From Alphaproteobacteria bacterium (GTDB taxonomy: Bacteria > Pseudomonadota > Alphaproteobacteria > UBA8366), in contig JABJCS010000731.1 of NCBI GenBank assembly GCA_018665505.1, positions 1 to 7,508 of the forward strand: DNA of 7,508 nucleotides. The letters run 5' to 3'. The translations under genes were made by a program, and so were the position numbers. Shown one piece after another: positions 4,901 through 7,508 of the stretch (position 1 is its first letter; the number at the start of each line of letters is the position of its first letter). The notes beneath the pieces are model-generated. The model searched no databases and was not told the DNA's origin. It saw only the letters and a program-made list of their open reading frames with translations.

Positions 4901-6786
4901 TCCTGCTTTTCGGACTTTTTAAACTCAGATGTTATCTCCAAACGATATTCTACCCTTTGACGCCGGTTTAGGGGTCTCGGCAAGCGATCTCGGAGATGCT
5001 CGACGAGGCCTTCCAGTTTGGCGAAAGCGAAATGCCGCCGCGCGCTCCCATCGCTCGATAGACTAATGATGCCGTTTCGTTCGGGATCGAAGGCAGCGAA
5101 GGCGATATCCGTGCCTTTCGGCTTCAAGCTTGCGAGGAACACACCGTCTTCGGCGATCCAGAGACGAATGACACCGCCGTCCGAAACAGTGACGATACGG
5201 GTGCCGCTTTGATCAAAGGCTGCGGACCGAACGCGGGACTCGTGTCCCGCCAGAACCGCATGGACGTCGCCGGTCTTGCTATCGCGAATTTCGGCTGTGT
5301 TGTTCTGCGCCGCCAAGACCCGTCGAGATCCGTCGGGACTGAAACCGCCGGCCCGCAATTTTGGACCAGTACTGGACAGTTCCTCCGTTGCCGCGCTGTC
5401 GCGTACAGTCCAGATACGAGCGGTTCCGTCTTCCGATGTCGTGACCAGTCGATCGTTCGACGGCGAAAACCCGGCATAAGAGACCGCATTATTATGCCCG
5501 CCGAACAACGCTGAAACCTTACCGGAGAGCGTATCCCAAAGACGCGCGGTGCCGTCCGCCGACGCCGTCGCTAACAAACGGCCATTGCGGCTGAAGGCGA
5601 CTGAGCGGACCCAGCTTTCATGACCTTTGAGAACCGCGACCGCCTCGCCGGTGGTCGGTTTCCATAGCCGTACTGTCCAATCGCCGGATGCGGTTGCCAA
5701 GACATCTCCGTTGGGGCCGAAAGTAACCGCATCTACAAAGGTCTCATGCGTTAGGGTCGCAATTTCCGTCGCCGAGGCGATGTTCCAGACCCGTGCGGTG
5801 CCGTCGGATGACGCGGTCGCAGCCAGGGTTCCGTCCGGGCTAAAGACGGCTCGCCGAATTTTCGCGGTATGCCCGCGCAAGACGGCCACCGCTTCGCCGC
5901 TGGCGGCGTTCCACACTCTCGCCGTCCCATCATCGGCCGCGGTGATAATGCGTTTTCCGTCGGCGCTGAAAGCGGTCCAGCGGATTTCCTTTTGATGGCC
6001 GCGCATGACGGTCAATTCTTTGCCGGTCCGGGTATCCCAAAGCCGGGCCGTATAATCATACGACGCGGTGACCAAGAACCGGCCATCGGGACTGAACGCC
6101 GCGCCGACGACTTCACCTTCATTGCCTTTGAGAACGGCGATTTCCGCACCGGTATCAGCATTCCATAAGCGCGCGGTCTTATCGAATGAGACCGTGGTGA
6201 CCCGGTTGCCGTCCGGAGAGAATACAGCGGCCCAAACCTCGTGCTTGTGTCCCTTGAGGGTAGTGATGAGTTTTCCCGGTGCAATATCCCAAAGCTTCGC
6301 AGTCGAGTCCGCGGACCCGGTGACGAGGCGCCGTCCATCAGGCGAAAAAGCGGCGGAGCGGACAATTCCCTCGTGTCCCTTGAGAACCGCGATCTCTCGC
6401 CGAGCGAAATGCGCGCGGTATAAAGCTCGGTGAATATCGAGTAGTTCCGCCTCGTCCTGCTCGCGCCAATTCTCCGGCAATGCGGCCAGTGCCAGATGAG
6501 CCGATGTGACAGCGTCGCCTTTGCCGAGCTGCGCGGCCGCAAGCGTCAGGAGGCGTTTGTGGCGCGCGGTCTTTGTCTCCGAAGGCGGTGGAGCGACGAC
6601 CGGTATTTCCTGCTCGACGTTCCGGTCATGGAGGAAGGCGAACCACGGCCCTTCAGTCGTGGCGTAGAGAACCAGGCCGACGACGAGAAGGATCGCGCCT
6701 AGAATTTCAAGCTTAAGGCTGGTCGGCATACGCTCTGACGAGGCCAGTTTCTTGATCCCGAATTTTATGTCGAACTTGTTTGCCAC
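4897..6786 (-). CDS. Membrane-anchored WD40 repeat protein, nSTAND-like
   Basis: A 629-residue protein in this start choice. A basic N-terminus is followed by one hydrophobic helix (about 24-42, 'ILGAILLVVGLVLYA'), suggesting a membrane anchor with the rest outside the cytoplasm or held at the membrane face. Residues about 74-132 ('RHKRLLTLAAAQLGKGDAV', 'AHLALAALPENW', 'IHRALYRAHFARREIAVL') match the helical linker that joins the NTPase to the WD40 part in bacterial nSTAND-type proteins. Eleven WD40 repeats (about 135-593) then form one or two beta-propellers, and the tail 'LVEHLRDRLPRPL' is also typical of the ends of such proteins. No NTPase, protease, TIR or other enzyme domain is present, so it is probably a scaffold or sensor. 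The GTG at 6786 is preferred because AAGGGAG lies nine bases upstream; the ATG at 6813 has no such site. The open frame continues to 7230 but there it runs antisense to the cupin gene. Confidence 0.85.
   Translation of the reverse strand: MANKFDIKFGIKKLASSERMPTSLKLEILGAILLVVGLVLYATTEGPWFAFLHDRNVEQEIPVVAPPPSETKTARHKRLLTLAAAQLGKGDAVTSAHLALAALPENWREQDEAELLDIHRALYRAHFARREIAVLKGHEGIVRSAAFSPDGRRLVTGSADSTAKLWDIAPGKLITTLKGHKHEVWAAVFSPDGNRVTTVSFDKTARLWNADTGAEIAVLKGNEGEVVGAAFSPDGRFLVTASYDYTARLWDTRTGKELTVMRGHQKEIRWTAFSADGKRIITAADDGTARVWNAASGEAVAVLRGHTAKIRRAVFSPDGTLAATASSDGTARVWNIASATEIATLTHETFVDAVTFGPNGDVLATASGDWTVRLWKPTTGEAVAVLKGHESWVRSVAFSRNGRLLATASADGTARLWDTLSGKVSALFGGHNNAVSYAGFSPSNDRLVTTSEDGTARIWTVRDSAATEELSSTGPKLRAGGFSPDGSRRVLAAQNNTAEIRDSKTGDVHAVLAGHESRVRSAAFDQSGTRIVTVSDGGVIRLWIAEDGVFLASLKPKGTDIAFAAFDPERNGIISLSSDGSARRHFAFAKLEGLVEHLRDRLPRPLNRRQRVEYRLEITSEFKKSEKQD
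5008..6384 (-). repeat. Eleven tandem WD40 repeat units, about 126 bases each
   Basis: At protein level each unit reads roughly 'LKGHxxxVxxAxFSPDGxxLxTASxDGTARLWDxxTGxxxAV'. Using the chosen start, units begin near residues 135, 177, 219, 261, 303, 345, 386, 428, 470, 512 and 554, so nearly all are exactly 42 residues long; the sixth is 41. Units 1-5 and 7 are close to consensus. Unit 6 lacks the Gly-His pair ('LTHETF'), unit 9 lacks both Gly-His and the Trp ('TAEIRD'), and unit 11 is the most worn. The DNA copies have diverged, so the repeats are not recent duplications. Confidence 0.85.
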
Positions 6787-6795
6787 GCGGACGCG

Positions 6796-6802
6796 CTCCC
6801 TT
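6796..6802 (-). promoter_or_regulatory. Ribosome binding site of the WD40 gene
   Basis: On the minus strand, AAGGGAG lies nine bases before the GTG at 6786. It is the only good Shine-Dalgarno match near the candidate starts (6813 ATG, 6786 GTG, 6729 ATG) and so decides the start. Confidence 0.5.
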
Positions 6803-6808
6803 TTCGGT

Positions 6809-6826
6809 GTCATCGTGATATATGAC
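6809..6826. promoter_or_regulatory. Dyad and -10-like element between the WD40 and cupin genes
   Basis: GTCAT (6809-6813) and ATGAC (6822-6826) form an inverted repeat with an 8-base centre; with one mismatch the arms extend by two more bases. The minus strand carries TATATC (6822-6817), a possible -10 for the WD40 gene that would start transcription near 6810. If so, the ATG at 6813 cannot be the start, which agrees with the GTG at 6786. No convincing -35 is present. The short gap of about 80 bases must hold both divergent promoters. Confidence 0.3.
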
Positions 6827-6857
6827 CCGGTATCGCCAATCCAGTACGTTACCCATC

Positions 6858-6862
6858 GGAGG
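6858..6862 (+). promoter_or_regulatory. Ribosome binding site of the cupin gene
   Basis: GGAGG, a perfect anti-16S match, lies five bases before the ATG at 6868 and is strong support for that start. Confidence 0.75.
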
Positions 6863-6867
6863 CTCTC

Positions 6868-7508
6868 ATGCTGATATCGACCGACGCCCGCGCCGCTGCG
6901 CAAAATGACACCGTCAGCATGGTAGATGATCAGGCTTATACAGGGCGCGAGTATATCGGCAGCGCTCCGAAACCGGGGACGCCGGGATACGGACAGGAGG
7001 TCGGCGGAAAGGAAGGAGCGCCGCAAGCCTATCTGGTGATGCAGCCGCCGCATTCGGTGACGCGGCCGCATTTTCACCAAACCAATCAGTTTCAGGTCTT
7101 CGTCAATGGTGGGGGCACGGTCGGCAAGCTGCGGGTCGACCCGTTGACTGTTCAATACGCGGGCGCGAACACGCCCTACGGTCCCATTCAGGCAGAGGCC
7201 GAAGGAGTCGACTATTTCACTTTGCGCCAACGTTGGGATTCCGGCGCCAAGTATCTACCGGAGAAGAGCGATATGCTGGTCAAGGGTGAGCAGCGCCAAG
7301 TTGTCGGCGGCAAAGCTGTCAGCGATGCTGTGGCCCTTCCGGAATTGGGTGCGGAACCGCACCGGGAAACATTGATCGAGCCTGCCGAAGACGGCTTGTT
7401 CGCTGAATGGCTAGGTGTCGCTCCGGGCGGTAAGGCCGCCCTGCCGGACGCAGGCGCGGGCGGCGGGCAATATCATGTAGTGGTGTCGGGCGCGCTGCGC
7501 CGCGGCGA
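6868..7508 (+). CDS. Cupin-domain protein, 5' part (runs off the right edge)
   Basis: An open frame of 213 codons with no stop before the edge, starting at an ATG behind a perfect GGAGG. Residues 61-90 hold a cupin motif 1: 'RPHFHQTNQFQVFVNGGGTVG' has the two metal-type His residues (68 and 70), with Gln74 or Gln76 where the usual Glu would be, and then the Gly-rich turn. A second strand set follows (about 94-122, 'YAGANTPYGPI...DYFTLRQRW'). Near the edge, 'GGGQYHVVVSGAL' looks like the end of a second motif 1, so the whole protein may be a two-domain cupin. No signal peptide is visible. Cupins include dioxygenases, isomerases and sugar- or ligand-binding proteins; the function cannot be assigned. 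It is divergent from the WD40 gene. Confidence 0.8.
   Translation, partial: MLISTDARAAAQNDTVSMVDDQAYTGREYIGSAPKPGTPGYGQEVGGKEGAPQAYLVMQPPHSVTRPHFHQTNQFQVFVNGGGTVGKLRVDPLTVQYAGANTPYGPIQAEAEGVDYFTLRQRWDSGAKYLPEKSDMLVKGEQRQVVGGKAVSDAVALPELGAEPHRETLIEPAEDGLFAEWLGVAPGGKAALPDAGAGGGQYHVVVSGALRRG

Noticed and set aside
5008..6384. CRISPR-like or satellite periodicity of about 126 bases
   Set aside because: The period is explained by protein-level WD40 repeats; the DNA copies are diverged and have no spacers.
3149..6786. Pycsar- or CBASS-like defence pair (cyclase plus membrane protein)
   Set aside because: The cyclase has the normal Lys/Asp adenine-selecting pair and the TolB-like/TPR tail of common housekeeping signalling cyclases. 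The WD40 protein lacks a cyclic-nucleotide-binding or killing domain, and the genes are convergent rather than in an operon.
6787..7230. N-terminal extension of the WD40 gene by 148 codons to the ATG at 7230
   Set aside because: This stretch is antisense to the cupin gene, which has a perfect GGAGG and family motifs. The extended residues are Arg-rich and resemble no domain.

Overview
The window looks like ordinary chromosome from a moderately GC-rich alphaproteobacterium. The pointers are a DUF1491 gene (a family found mainly in Alphaproteobacteria), a cyclase/TolB-like/TPR protein of the type that is abundant in Rhizobiales and Rhodospirillales, and a pentonate-type IlvD/Edd dehydratase very close to the rhizobial L-arabinonate dehydratase. 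The genus cannot be fixed from the sequence alone. I see no tRNA, rRNA, CRISPR array, insertion sequence or phage gene.

Layout, left to right. (1) The 3' end of a flavin-dependent luciferase-like monooxygenase (+, 1-283). (2) A complete IlvD/Edd sugar-acid dehydratase (-, 280-2028), convergent with the first gene and sharing a CTAG stop with it. (3) A short divergent promoter region (about 2029-2121), where facing promoters for the dehydratase and the DUF1491 gene appear to use the same -35 bases. (4) A DUF1491 gene (+, 2122-2460). (5) A bacteriohemerythrin (+, 2561-3058) with an FNR/FixK-type box and a -10 element upstream. (6) A soluble class III adenylate cyclase with TolB-like and TPR domains (+, 3149-4900). 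(7) A membrane-anchored protein with eleven WD40 repeats (-, 4897-6786), convergent with the cyclase and sharing a TTAA stop with it. (8) The 5' part of a cupin-type protein (+, 6868 to beyond the right edge), divergent from the WD40 gene.

The genes do not form one obvious operon. Each reads as a single transcription unit with its own upstream region, and strand changes separate several of them. Plausible themes are sugar-acid catabolism (dehydratase), oxygen or redox response (hemerythrin under a probable FNR/FixK-family regulator), and signalling through cAMP and protein-protein scaffolds (cyclase-TPR and WD40). A functional link between cyclase and WD40 protein is only suggested by their convergent overlap.

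The points most worth a second look are the FNR-type box before the hemerythrin gene, the WD40 protein that resembles the sensor half of nSTAND-type proteins but carries a membrane anchor in place of an NTPase, the two palindromic shared stop codons, and the overlapping divergent promoters at 2064-2114.
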